DNA of 6,578 nucleotides, taken from assembly GCA_012513395.1 (NCBI GenBank), contig JAAZCH010000341.1:1-6578 (forward strand). The letters run 5' to 3'. The notes under the pieces were generated by a model, which saw only the letters and a list, made by a program, of their open reading frames with translations, was not told the origin of the DNA and made no database searches. Shown piece after piece: positions 1 through 6,578 of the stretch. The DNA comes from Tissierellia bacterium. Lineage in GTDB: Bacteria > Bacillota_A > Clostridia > Tissierellales > Peptoniphilaceae. Numbering within the stretch: position 1 is the first letter of the stretch; the number at the start of each line of letters is the position of its first letter. A program made the translations under genes and the position numbers.

Positions 1-1724
1 ACAAATCCCAAATCTTGTGCAATATATTGATTTACTATAAATCTTCCAATAGTTCCCTCAACCATTACGCCCCTGGGATTATCTGGTGTAGTTTTTCTTA
101 CCTTTACTTTGGCATGAATATTAGCAGCCTTGGAGTCATACGCATGTAAAAGCTCGTCCATATCTGTAAATATCATTCCATCACCTTGAACTGGAACTTC
201 AGAGTCCATAGTTAGATAGTATATACCTAGTACCATGTCCTGTGTAGGAGTGATTATAGGCTTTCCGTCTTTCAGTCCCAATACGTTATTGGTTGATAGC
301 ATTAGAAGTCTAGCCTCTGATTGAGCTTCAGCTGACAGAGGAACGTGAACAGCCATTTGGTCTCCGTCAAAGTCCGCATTGTATGCAGTACACACTAATG
401 GATGAAGTCTAATAGCTTTCCCTTCTACCAATACTGGTTCAAAAGCTTGAATACCCAATCTGTGAAGTGTGGGAGCTCTGTTTAATAACACGGGATGGTC
501 CTTAATTACTTCATCTAAAATATCCCAAACTTGAGGATTTTGTCTTTCTACCATTCTCTTTGCAGACTTGATATTGTGAACGAAACCTTGTTCCACAAGT
601 TCTTTCATTACATAAGGCTTAAATAATTCCAAAGCCATATTCTTAGGTAGACCACATTGGTGGAATTCTAACTCAGGTCCTACTACTATTACTGAACGAC
701 CTGAATAGTCAACTCTTTTACCTAGTAAGTTTTGTCTAAATCTACCTTGTTTACCTTTAAGCATTTCAGATAAACTCTTAAGAGGTCTATTGCCTGCTCC
801 AGTAACTGCTCTACCACGTCTACCATTATCTATTAATGCGTCAACTGCTTCTTGAAGCATTCTTTTTTCATTTCGAACGATTATGTCCGGCGCTCCAATA
901 TCTAACAGTTTTTTTAATCTATTGTTTCTATTTATTACTCTTCGATACAAATCGTTTAAGTCAGATGTTGCAAATCTACCACCATCTAATTGAACCATAG
1001 GTCTTAAATCTGGTGGAATAACTGGAAGCACTTCCAATACCATCCATTCAGGTTTGTTTTCAGAACTTACAAAAGATTCAACTATTTCTAATCTTCTAGA
1101 AATCCTTCTTCTCTTTTGGCCCTTTGCACCTTCTAGCTCATCCCTAAGTTCTTGGGATTGTTTATTCAAATCAATTTTTTCTAAGAGGTACTTAACCCCT
1201 TCGGCACCCATCATGGCTTCGAATTTTTCACCATATTCGTCTTTGGCATCTCGATATTCCATTTCAGATAGAAGCTGTTTATCAAATAAACCTGTGCCGT
1301 CTTCGTGTATTTCTGTAACTACATATGAAGCATAGTATAAAATTCTCTCTAGGTCTTTTGGACTCATATCCAATAATAAACCCATTCTAGAAGGAATTCC
1401 CTTGAAATACCAAATATGAGAAACTGGAGTAGCCAATTCTATATGACCCATTCGTTCTCTACGCACTTTTGCTTTCGTTACTTCAACACCACATTTTTCA
1501 CAAATAACGCCTTTGTATCTTACCCTCTTATACTTTCCACAATTACATTCCCAGTCCTTTACAGGTCCGAAAATCTTTTCGCAAAATAGTCCTTCTTTTT
1601 CAGGTTTAAGGGTTCTATAATTAATAGTCTCAGGTTTTTTTACCTCTCCATAAGACCATTCTCTAATTTTATCCGATGATGCCAATCCAATCTGTATAGA
1701 ATTTATTACATCTCTACTATCCAA
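1..1724 (-). CDS. rpoC: RNA polymerase beta' subunit, N-terminal part (partial, 3' end outside window)
   Basis: This is the beta' subunit of RNA polymerase, which with beta forms the active-site cleft and holds the catalytic magnesium. The reading frame is open from 1724 to the left edge, giving 574 codons; the family usually has about 1200 residues, so roughly the second half is missing from the window. Visible landmarks are the N-terminal [17 protein letters not shown] stretch, the zinc ribbon with C60, C62, C75 and C78 (WECNCGKYK and [10 protein letters not shown]), the [17 protein letters not shown] clamp/lid segment near residue 247, the switch segment [20 protein letters not shown], and the catalytic loop NADFDGD with D451, D453 and D455. 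I chose the TTG at 1724 because AAGGGAG lies 8 nt before it and the resulting N terminus ([19 protein letters not shown]) looks family-like. An in-frame ATG at 1742 would add six residues but has no ribosome-binding site. It is cotranscribed with rpoB, 42 bp upstream; no separate promoter or terminator is evident in the gap. Confidence 0.97.
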   Translation of the reverse strand, partial: MDSRDVINSIQIGLASSDKIREWSYGEVKKPETINYRTLKPEKEGLFCEKIFGPVKDWECNCGKYKRVRYKGVICEKCGVEVTKAKVRRERMGHIELATPVSHIWYFKGIPSRMGLLLDMSPKDLERILYYASYVVTEIHEDGTGLFDKQLLSEMEYRDAKDEYGEKFEAMMGAEGVKYLLEKIDLNKQSQELRDELEGAKGQKRRRISRRLEIVESFVSSENKPEWMVLEVLPVIPPDLRPMVQLDGGRFATSDLNDLYRRVINRNNRLKKLLDIGAPDIIVRNEKRMLQEAVDALIDNGRRGRAVTGAGNRPLKSLSEMLKGKQGRFRQNLLGKRVDYSGRSVIVVGPELEFHQCGLPKNMALELFKPYVMKELVEQGFVHNIKSAKRMVERQNPQVWDILDEVIKDHPVLLNRAPTLHRLGIQAFEPVLVEGKAIRLHPLVCTAYNADFDGDQMAVHVPLSAEAQSEARLLMLSTNNVLGLKDGKPIITPTQDMVLGIYYLTMDSEVPVQGDGMIFTDMDELLHAYDSKAANIHAKVKVRKTTPDNPRGVMVEGTIGRFIVNQYIAQDLGF

Positions 1725-1732
1725 ATGAGTCG

Positions 1733-1739
1733 CTCCCTT
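1733..1739 (-). promoter_or_regulatory. Ribosome-binding site of rpoC deciding a TTG start
   Basis: The minus strand reads AAGGGAG from 1739 to 1733, followed by an 8-nt spacer and TTG at 1724. The competing in-frame ATG at 1742-1740 immediately precedes this motif, and the sequence before that ATG is T-rich with no purine tract. The ribosome-binding site therefore supports the TTG. Confidence 0.75.
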
Positions 1740-1766
1740 CATTCAAAAACATTCACTAAAGTAATA

Positions 1767-4700
1767 CTAATCTTCGTCATCGTAGTCGTCTTCGCTACCC
1801 ATGTTAAATCCTTCTGGTATCTCGTCGCCTCCGATTTTTCTAATTCCGGAAATGATATTTCGATCTCCTAAATCAGTATCATCGTCTTCATACTTGTCCC
1901 CTGTGCTGTCGATTCTGCTCAAATCGTCATCCAAATCGTCATCCAAATTCATTTCTTGATTATCCAAATCCAGCACCTTTACATCAAGTGCCAAGGATTG
2001 AAGCTCTTTTATCAATACCTTAAAGGACTCAGGAATTCCAGGCTCTGGTATATTATCCCCTTTGACAATAGCTTCATAGGTTTTAACCCTACCCACTATA
2101 TCGTCAGATTTTATGGTTAACATTTCTTGTAGAGTATGAGATGCTCCATATGCTTCTAGAGCCCAAACCTCCATCTCTCCAAATCTTTGTCCACCAAATT
2201 GAGCCTTACCACCTAAAGGTTGTTGGGTTACTAATGAATAAGGTCCAGTGGATCTTGCGTGAATCTTTTCGTCAACTAAATGGTGAAGTTTTAGCATATA
2301 CATATAGCCCACAGTTACAGGTCCATCGTAATATTCACCAGTTCTTCCGTCTTTTAATTGTATTTTACCATGTTCAGGGTATCCAGCTTCTCTAAGAGCC
2401 GATGCTATATCTTCTTCATTAGCCCCGTCAAATACTGGAGTTGCAACATGCCATCCTAGTTTTTTAGCAGCTAAGCCTAAGTGAACTTCCAAAACCTGTC
2501 CTAAATTCATACGTGAAGGTACGCCTAGTGGGTTTAAAACTATTTCTATAGGAGTTCCATCAGGTAAATAAGGCATATCTTCTCTAGGTAATATTCTAGA
2601 AATTACACCCTTGTTTCCATGGCGACCACACATCTTGTCTCCAACGGAAATCTTTCTCTTAGTAGCTACATACACCCTTACCATTTCGTTAACGCCAGGA
2701 TTTAATTCATCGCCGTTTTCTCTAGTAAAAGTTCTAACGTCAATTACAATTCCCGCTTCTCCGTGAGGAACTCTTAAGGATGTATCCCTTACTTCTCTAG
2801 CTTTTTCACCGAAGATAGCTCTTAATAGTCTCTCTTCAGGACTTAATTCTGTTTCTCCTTTAGGGGTGACTTTCCCTACTAAAATATCTCCAGCACGAAC
2901 TTCAGCACCAATTCTGATTATGCCTCTGTCGTCTAAATCCTTTAGCATATCCTCTCCTACGTTAGGAATGTCTCTAGATATCTCTTCAGCGCCTAATTTA
3001 GTCTCTCTAGCTTCTGATTCGTATTCTTCAATATGAACAGAGGTCAAGGTGTCATTAATTACTAAGTCTTCGCTAATAAGCATAGCGTCCTCGTAGTTAT
3101 ATCCTTCCCAGTTCATAAAAGCTATACGGATATTTTTTCCAAGAGCCATCTCGCCCATGTCAGTGCTAGGACCATCTGCTAGTACTTGTCCCCTTGTGAC
3201 CCTCTCTCCTAAGGAAATGATTGGTCTTTGGTTAATAGTAGTTCCAGCATTTGCTCTTTTAAACTTATTGAGATTATATCTTTTAATACTCTTGTCAGAG
3301 TCTCTTTTCACATCTATATAATTTGCAGAGATTTTAGAAACTTCACCATCGTCTTCGCAAATTATTACTACACCTGAGTCGGTAGCAGCTTTATATTCTA
3401 TACCTGTTCCTATAATGGGAGCTTCTGTCACGATTAGAGGCACAGCTTGACGTTGCATGTTCGCACCCATCAAAGCACGGTTAGCGTCATCATTTTCCAA
3501 AAACGGAATCATAGCCGTTCCCACTGATACAATCTGTCTTGGGGAAACGTCCATGTAGTCAACATCTTTAGCATCATAAACGTCTACAATACCACTTTGT
3601 CCACGAGCAACTACTCTCTCATTTACAAAGAAGCCATCTTCATCTATAGGCTCGTTGGATTGAGCAATGATGTGCTTATCTTCGACATCAGCAGTTATAT
3701 AGTCAATATCTCTAGTTACTTGACCAGTTCCTCTAATTGCTTTTCTGTATGGAGCTTCAATAAATCCATAATCGTTTATTCTAGCATAAGTGGTAAGAGA
3801 AGTTATCAAACCTATATTAGGTCCTTCCGGAGTTTCTATAGGGCACATTCTACCGTAGTGAGAGTTGTGCACGTCTCTAACTTCCATCCCAGCTCTATCT
3901 CTACTTAGACCACCAGGTCCAAGGGCAGACATTCTTCTCTTATGAGTAAGCTCAGCTAGAGGATTAGTTTGATCCATAAATTGAGACAATTGGGAACTTC
4001 CAAAGAATTCCTTAACTGCCGCAGTCAATGGCCTAATATTAATTAAAGATTGTGGAGTGTTAGATTCCATATCTTGAATCGTCATTTTCTCACGAATTGC
4101 CCTTTCCATTCTAGAAAAACCAATTCTATATTGATTTTGAAGTAATTCACCTACTGAACGAATTCTTCTATTACCTAAATGGTCAATATCATCTACAAAA
4201 CCCACATCTTGGAATAAGCCCATCTCATAACTAACTGAAGCTAAGATATCATCAGGTATGATATGTTTCGGACTTAATTTTTTTACATTTTTTTCGATTT
4301 CTTCTTCTAATTCATCACCAGAAAAAGAGTCCGTTAATTCTTTCATCAGAGGATAGTAAACTTTTCCTCTCAATCCGTACTTTTCAAATTCTACATCCAA
4401 CTCAAACGCTTCTAAGTCGACAAAATTATTTCCAAGAACTTTAACTGGCTGATTGTCTCTATTGAATATGATTACGTGATTTATTCCAGCGTATTCTATA
4501 CTTTTTGCTATCTCTTTTGTTATTAATTGACCTTCAGTAACGAGTAACTCACCTGTTTCAATGTCAATTATATTTTCACCGGCAATATAATTTTTAATCC
4601 TTTCAGAAATCGAAAGTTTTTGATTAAATTTATATCTTCCTACATTAGCTAAGTCATATCTTTTATGTTCAAAGAACATATTGTTGAATAATGATTCAGC

Positions 4701-5447
4701 ACTATCCAAAGTAGGAGGTTCACCTGGTCTTAACTTTTTATAAATTTCTATAATAGCTTCTTCTCTATTTTCAGTTGTATCCTTTTCTAGAGTTGCAAAA
4801 AGCTGCTCAGATTCTCCGAACAGTTCAATTATTTCCGATCTAGTTTCCACCCCTAGTGCTCTAACTAATATAGTCATAGGGATTTTTCTATTTCTATCGA
4901 TTCTAGTATATACGATGTCTTTTGAATCAGATTCTAACTCTATCCAAGCACCTCTGTTTGGGATTAGTGTTGATGAATAGAGAGGTTTACCCGTCTTATC
5001 TCTTTCAATCTTATAGTAAACCCCTGGAGATCTTACCAATTGATTTACTACTACTCTCTCAGCTCCGTTGATGATAAAAGTACCAGTTTCAGTCATCATC
5101 GGCATATCCCCCATGAAAACCTCTTGTTGTTTAATTTCCATTGTGGACTTATTATACAACCTAACTTTTACAGTTAAAGGAGCAGAATAATTAGCATCGT
5201 GATCCTTTGCTTCTTCTTCTGTATACTTTCTATCTTCCCCGATCTGGTGTTCAACAAACTCCATAACCAATTCGCCTGTGTAGTCTTCTATTGGCGATAC
5301 GTCTTGAAGAACTTCTTTTAGACCCTCTCTCATAAACCAATTGAAAGAAGTTTTTTGAACTTCTATCAGATTAGGCGGCTCTAAAACTTCATTGATTCTG
5401 GAATAACTCATTCTTACTCTTTTGCCATAATTTACAGGATTTGCCAT
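1767..5447 (-). CDS. rpoB: RNA polymerase beta subunit
   Basis: This is the complete beta subunit of RNA polymerase (1226 aa, slightly longer than typical Firmicute proteins near 1190). With M1 at 5447, the N terminus is [20 protein letters not shown]. The rifampicin region lies at about residues 483-509 ([20 protein letters not shown]). The positions that contact rifampicin, equivalent to E. coli Q513, D516, H526 and S531, are all wild type (here Q489, D492, H502, S507), so this locus predicts no target-based resistance. [16 protein letters not shown] follows, then [10 protein letters not shown] with E786 and D787, the flap region near 853-901, [12 protein letters not shown] with K938 and K946, and [19 protein letters not shown] at about 1093-1111, which packs on beta'. 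The last 68 residues are highly acidic (27 Asp/Glu) and end in SEDDYDDED. The frame is also open upstream to an ATG at 5513, but the 22 extra residues are hydrophobic and not RpoB-like. The ATG at 5447 has AGAGGTGAG 9 nt before it and the expected N terminus. It has its own promoter near 5549-5577 and is followed by rpoC. Confidence 0.98.
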   Translation of the reverse strand: MANPVNYGKRVRMSYSRINEVLEPPNLIEVQKTSFNWFMREGLKEVLQDVSPIEDYTGELVMEFVEHQIGEDRKYTEEEAKDHDANYSAPLTVKVRLYNKSTMEIKQQEVFMGDMPMMTETGTFIINGAERVVVNQLVRSPGVYYKIERDKTGKPLYSSTLIPNRGAWIELESDSKDIVYTRIDRNRKIPMTILVRALGVETRSEIIELFGESEQLFATLEKDTTENREEAIIEIYKKLRPGEPPTLDSAESLFNNMFFEHKRYDLANVGRYKFNQKLSISERIKNYIAGENIIDIETGELLVTEGQLITKEIAKSIEYAGINHVIIFNRDNQPVKVLGNNFVDLEAFELDVEFEKYGLRGKVYYPLMKELTDSFSGDELEEEIEKNVKKLSPKHIIPDDILASVSYEMGLFQDVGFVDDIDHLGNRRIRSVGELLQNQYRIGFSRMERAIREKMTIQDMESNTPQSLINIRPLTAAVKEFFGSSQLSQFMDQTNPLAELTHKRRMSALGPGGLSRDRAGMEVRDVHNSHYGRMCPIETPEGPNIGLITSLTTYARINDYGFIEAPYRKAIRGTGQVTRDIDYITADVEDKHIIAQSNEPIDEDGFFVNERVVARGQSGIVDVYDAKDVDYMDVSPRQIVSVGTAMIPFLENDDANRALMGANMQRQAVPLIVTEAPIIGTGIEYKAATDSGVVIICEDDGEVSKISANYIDVKRDSDKSIKRYNLNKFKRANAGTTINQRPIISLGERVTRGQVLADGPSTDMGEMALGKNIRIAFMNWEGYNYEDAMLISEDLVINDTLTSVHIEEYESEARETKLGAEEISRDIPNVGEDMLKDLDDRGIIRIGAEVRAGDILVGKVTPKGETELSPEERLLRAIFGEKAREVRDTSLRVPHGEAGIVIDVRTFTRENGDELNPGVNEMVRVYVATKRKISVGDKMCGRHGNKGVISRILPREDMPYLPDGTPIEIVLNPLGVPSRMNLGQVLEVHLGLAAKKLGWHVATPVFDGANEEDIASALREAGYPEHGKIQLKDGRTGEYYDGPVTVGYMYMLKLHHLVDEKIHARSTGPYSLVTQQPLGGKAQFGGQRFGEMEVWALEAYGASHTLQEMLTIKSDDIVGRVKTYEAIVKGDNIPEPGIPESFKVLIKELQSLALDVKVLDLDNQEMNLDDDLDDDLSRIDSTGDKYEDDDTDLGDRNIISGIRKIGGDEIPEGFNMGSEDDYDDED
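1921..1944 (-). repeat. 12-bp tandem repeat in the rpoB acidic tail
   Basis: The 12-mer AAATCGTCATCC occurs twice in direct succession on the plus strand (1921-1932 and 1933-1944). On the coding strand it encodes the repeated DDDL of the [11 protein letters not shown] segment. It keeps the frame and could vary in copy number by slippage. Confidence 0.8.
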
Positions 5448-5456
5448 GTAAACAAA

Positions 5457-5465
5457 CTCACCTCT
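5457..5465 (-). promoter_or_regulatory. Ribosome-binding site of rpoB
   Basis: The minus strand reads AGAGGTGAG from 5465 to 5457, a good match to the extended anti-Shine-Dalgarno complement, followed by 9 nt and the ATG at 5447. It decides for the 1226-residue start over the longer in-frame ATG at 5513, which has only a weak GGGA four bases before it. Confidence 0.8.
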
Positions 5466-5548
5466 CACTTGAACAACAAATAAAAAATATCGTACTAAAT
5501 ATAAATAGGGCATAATGTCCCATTTTAATATATGTTATGCAATCATTT

Positions 5549-5577
5549 ATTCTAACATAATTTATGTCTTAAGTCAA
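5549..5577 (-). promoter_or_regulatory. SigA-type promoter of rpoB-rpoC with extended -10
   Basis: On the minus strand the -35 box TTGACT (5577-5572; five of six to consensus) is followed by a 17-bp spacer and the -10 box TAGAAT (5554-5549; five of six). A TG one base before the -10 makes it an extended -10. The start point should fall near 5542-5543, giving a leader of about 95 nt before the rpoB ATG. The region upstream of the -35 is AT-rich, which could add an UP-element effect. The placement, downstream of the HPr terminator and directly before rpoB, means rpoBC has its own transcription unit here. Start site and strength are inferred from the sequence only. Confidence 0.85.
5555..5567. 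repeat. Dyad in the spacer of the rpoB promoter (ACATAA-N-TTATGT)
   Basis: The plus strand reads ACATAA at 5555-5560, one central base, then TTATGT at 5562-5567, a perfect 6+6 inverted repeat lying between the -35 and -10 boxes. Further copies of the CATAA/TTATG core occur at 5511-5515 and 5535-5539. It could be an operator for a dimeric regulator, or a by-product of AT-rich promoter sequence; no regulator is identified. Confidence 0.35.
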
Positions 5578-5631
5578 TCAATTCATTGTGTAATAATTCT
5601 AATTTTTTAGAAATCAAAAATAATTTAAAGC

Positions 5632-5660
5632 AAAAAATAGTGGATTCTCTTATCCACTAT
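5632..5660 (-). terminator. Rho-independent terminator of the whiA-HPr unit
   Basis: On the minus strand a perfect 9-bp stem, ATAGTGGAT and ATCCACTAT (arms 5660-5652 and 5645-5637), encloses a 6-nt AAGAGA loop and runs directly into five more T residues (5636-5632). The stem has only three G-C pairs, so it may be of moderate strength. The plus-strand side lacks a comparable T run, so it works for minus-strand transcription. It separates the HPr transcript from the rpoB promoter about 55 bp further on. It sits about 165 nt after the HPr stop, which is a rather long distance. Confidence 0.8.
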
Positions 5661-5734
5661 AGTCTTTTAGATTTCAATTGAAAAATATTAAAATTTACCC
5701 AATTCCTTTTTATACGGAATTTTACTTTTACCAT
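5657..5734 (-). CDS. Possible small basic peptide, 25 aa (unrecognised)
   Basis: An ATG at 5734 opens a 25-codon frame ending in TAG at 5659-5657. AAGGGG lies 10 nt before the ATG, a plausible ribosome-binding site. The peptide begins MVKVKFRIKRNW and is rich in Lys/Arg, with no acidic residue, signal peptide or recognisable domain. Its stop codon falls within the first arm of the terminator stem, so translation to the end would place a ribosome on the hairpin. A short open frame of this length is quite likely by chance in AT-rich DNA, so this is a candidate only. Confidence 0.2.
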   Translation of the reverse strand: MVKVKFRIKRNWVNFNIFQLKSKRL

Positions 5735-5824
5735 ATAAAAATAACCCCTTATAATTTGTCTCGCTTTTTCTTAGAAGTTGTTTTGTATTATCTAAATTCT
5801 TATTCTTTACACAAAAATTTACGC

Positions 5825-6082
5825 CTAAAGTTTTTGGTTAACTAAGTCTACCAAAGTCCTCAAAGCTACATTTTCATCTGGGCCATCAGTTCTAATAATT
5901 AATTCTTCACCATGAAAAGCGCCTAAGGACATAATTCCTATTATGCTCTTTCCATTTACTGATACGTCTTCAGAAATTAATTTCACCTCAGAATCGAACT
6001 TACTAGCAACTCTTACGAAGTTTGCAGCAGCTCGTCCATGTAGACCTTCTTCATTTACTAATTTTACTTTCATTTCTTTCAT
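5825..6082 (-). CDS. HPr-family phosphocarrier protein, linked to whiA
   Basis: This 85-residue protein belongs to the HPr family. HPr accepts phosphate from enzyme I on His15 in the sugar phosphotransferase system and, in Firmicutes, is phosphorylated on Ser46 by HPr kinase for carbon catabolite control. With the ATG at 6082 the numbering matches the family exactly: GLHGRAAANF places His at 15 and Arg at 17, and NGKSIIGIMSLG places Ser at 46. Both phosphorylation sites are therefore present, unlike Bacillus Crh, which has lost His15. Two residues are unusual: Gly16 instead of Ala, and Ala18 instead of the highly conserved Pro that caps helix 1. I chose 6082 because AGAGG ends 8 nt before it. 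A GTG at 6091 overlaps that site, and an ATG at 6073 has no good site. The gene overlaps whiA by 32 nt in another frame, which suggests translational coupling. It could be the general PTS HPr or a regulatory paralogue; I cannot tell from the window, so no symbol is given. Confidence 0.93.
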   Translation of the reverse strand: MKEMKVKLVNEEGLHGRAAANFVRVASKFDSEVKLISEDVSVNGKSIIGIMSLGAFHGEELIIRTDGPDENVALRTLVDLVNQKL

Positions 6083-6578
6083 CAGCAGCACCTCTAAGTT
6101 TCTCGGCTAATCCACTTATCTTTTTTAATCTGTAATTGACTCCGGATCTTGAATATTCACCATTGGTCAATTCGGCAATTTCATTTAGACTGAAATCTTC
6201 ATTTTCTATTCTGAGATTTGCCACTTCTTTAATATCTTCAGAAAGTAAATCAAATTTTCCTAAGTCTTTAATGAAATTGATATCTTCTATCTGCTTCATA
6301 GAAGCAGTTATCGTCTTATTTATATTTGCAGTTTCACAGTTAACAACTCTATTGACGTTGTTCCTTAAATCTTTTACTATTCTAACATTTTCAAATTTTA
6401 ATAAACTTTGGCTAGTGCCGATAAGTGCCATAAAATCTGAAATCTGCTCTGCTTCCTTCAAGTATACTATAAAACTGGATTTTCTAGTAGCTATTTTGGC
6501 ATTTAGATTCCATTTATTAATCATATCTTTCAAATCCATTGCCAGTTCTTCGTTTTGACTAATCAATTCTAAATGATA
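6051..6578 (-). CDS. whiA: WhiA, C-terminal part (partial, 5' end outside window)
   Basis: WhiA is a conserved Gram-positive DNA-binding protein. In Streptomyces it controls sporulation genes, and in Bacillus it affects cell division and nucleoid functions. The window holds the last 175 residues of a protein normally a little over 300 long; the frame runs to the right edge, beginning YHLELISQNEEL, so the apparent TTG start at 6566 is internal. The first part is the end of the LAGLIDADG-like fold (FIVYLKEAEQISDFMALIG). The family-typical RNNVNRVVNCETAN follows near residues 69-82. Last is a C-terminal helix-turn-helix (SLNEIAELTNG, then SRSGVNYRLKKI) near residues 130-154, before a short tail ending ESKISK. 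The stop TGA lies inside the HPr gene. In other Firmicutes whiA follows rapZ and the yvcK-type gene, and is followed by crh or an HPr gene. That order fits here, although the upstream genes are outside the window. No promoter for it is in the window. Confidence 0.95.
   Translation of the reverse strand, partial: YHLELISQNEELAMDLKDMINKWNLNAKIATRKSSFIVYLKEAEQISDFMALIGTSQSLLKFENVRIVKDLRNNVNRVVNCETANINKTITASMKQIEDINFIKDLGKFDLLSEDIKEVANLRIENEDFSLNEIAELTNGEYSRSGVNYRLKKISGLAEKLRGAADERNESKISK
6089..6095 (-). promoter_or_regulatory. Ribosome-binding site of the HPr gene, inside whiA
   Basis: The minus strand reads AGAGGTG from 6095 to 6089 within the last codons of whiA. The AGAGG core is 8 nt from the ATG at 6082. 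This spacing selects the 85-residue start, which also gives the canonical His15 and Ser46 numbering. Confidence 0.75.

Larger units (their letters stand above)
5448..5824. other. Intergenic region between the HPr gene and rpoB
   Basis: These 377 bp are markedly more AT-rich than the flanking genes. In minus-strand order they hold about 165 nt of 3' sequence after the HPr stop, with a possible 25-codon ORF (5734-5657). Next come a Rho-independent terminator (5660-5632), an AT-rich stretch with a weak TTCTAA-tttt-TTAGAA inverted repeat at 5597-5612, the rpoB promoter (5577-5549) and the rpoB leader. I see no tRNA, known riboswitch or ribosomal-protein leader structure, and no trace of rplJ or rplL. 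Confidence 0.8.

Noticed and set aside
1054..1335. Plus-strand ORF of 93 codons
   Set aside because: It lies antisense to the well-conserved rpoC frame, its protein has no recognisable family, and no ribosome-binding site or promoter supports it.
2141..2395. Plus-strand ORF of 84 codons
   Set aside because: It is antisense to the conserved C-terminal half of rpoB and reflects that gene's codon pattern.
3597..3908. Plus-strand ORF of 103 codons
   Set aside because: It is antisense to the conserved central part of rpoB; the Ser/Tyr-rich translation is typical of a shadow frame.
3921..4001. Possible rifampicin-resistance alleles in rpoB
   Set aside because: The key contact positions are the wild-type residues; the Ala at the E. 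coli Ser522 position is, as I recall, usual in Gram-positive RpoB and not a resistance mark by itself.
5672..5683. Perfect 12-bp palindrome TTTCAATTGAAA near the terminator
   Set aside because: It is made almost only of A and T in very AT-rich DNA, lies upstream of the terminator rather than at a promoter, and has no repeated copy nearby.
5701..5721. Inverted repeat AATTCC...GGAATT with a 9-nt loop
   Set aside because: The six-bp stem has only two G-C pairs, has no T run, and is not extended by compensating bases, so it is unlikely to be a terminator or stable RNA element.
5786..5812. Possible promoter for the small ORF (TTGTGT with GATAAT about 16 bp later on the minus strand)
   Set aside because: The -35 matches only three of six consensus bases and -10-like hexamers are common in this AT-rich stretch.
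6136..6558. Plus-strand ORF of 140 codons with a hydrophobic translation that resembles membrane segments
   Set aside because: It is antisense to whiA, whose protein clearly matches its family; antisense of Lys/Glu-rich coding sequence yields Phe/Leu/Ser-rich products.

Overview
The window looks like ordinary core chromosome of a low-GC Gram-positive bacterium (Bacillota). The base composition is AT-rich, the ribosome-binding sites are purine-rich and GGAGG-like, RpoB has the Gram-positive architecture, and a WhiA gene is followed by an HPr gene as is common in Firmicutes. Wording of the RpoB, RpoC and HPr proteins recalls anaerobic cocci of the Tissierellia/Peptoniphilaceae type, but that is an impression, not a measurement. 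Every real gene lies on the minus strand, so transcription runs from high to low coordinates.

In transcription order: the C-terminal part of whiA (6578-6051, its start lies outside the window) overlaps by 32 nt an HPr-family phosphocarrier gene (6082-5825). An intergenic region of 377 bp follows. It carries a Rho-independent terminator (stem arms 5637-5645 and 5652-5660) that closes the whiA-HPr unit, possibly a 25-codon small ORF just before it, and then a strong SigA-type promoter (TTGACT, 17 bp, TAGAAT with an extended -10). That promoter should start transcription near 5542 and drive rpoB (5447-1767, 1226 aa) and, 42 bp downstream, rpoC (TTG start at 1724, first 574 codons present, running off the left edge).

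rpoB and rpoC encode the two large catalytic subunits of RNA polymerase. The rifampicin pocket, the conserved beta-subunit lysines, the beta' zinc ribbon and the NADFDGD magnesium-binding loop are all intact. whiA and HPr belong to a separate unit linked in other Firmicutes to cell division/envelope and carbon regulation.

I see no mobile element, CRISPR array, phage, toxin, tRNA or rRNA, and no credible new system. The points most worth a second look are: rpoBC has its own promoter beside whiA-HPr instead of following rplJL; the HPr lacks the usual proline after its active-site His-Ala-Arg; repeated CATAA/TTATG half-sites cluster on the rpoB promoter; and a small ORF ends inside the terminator.
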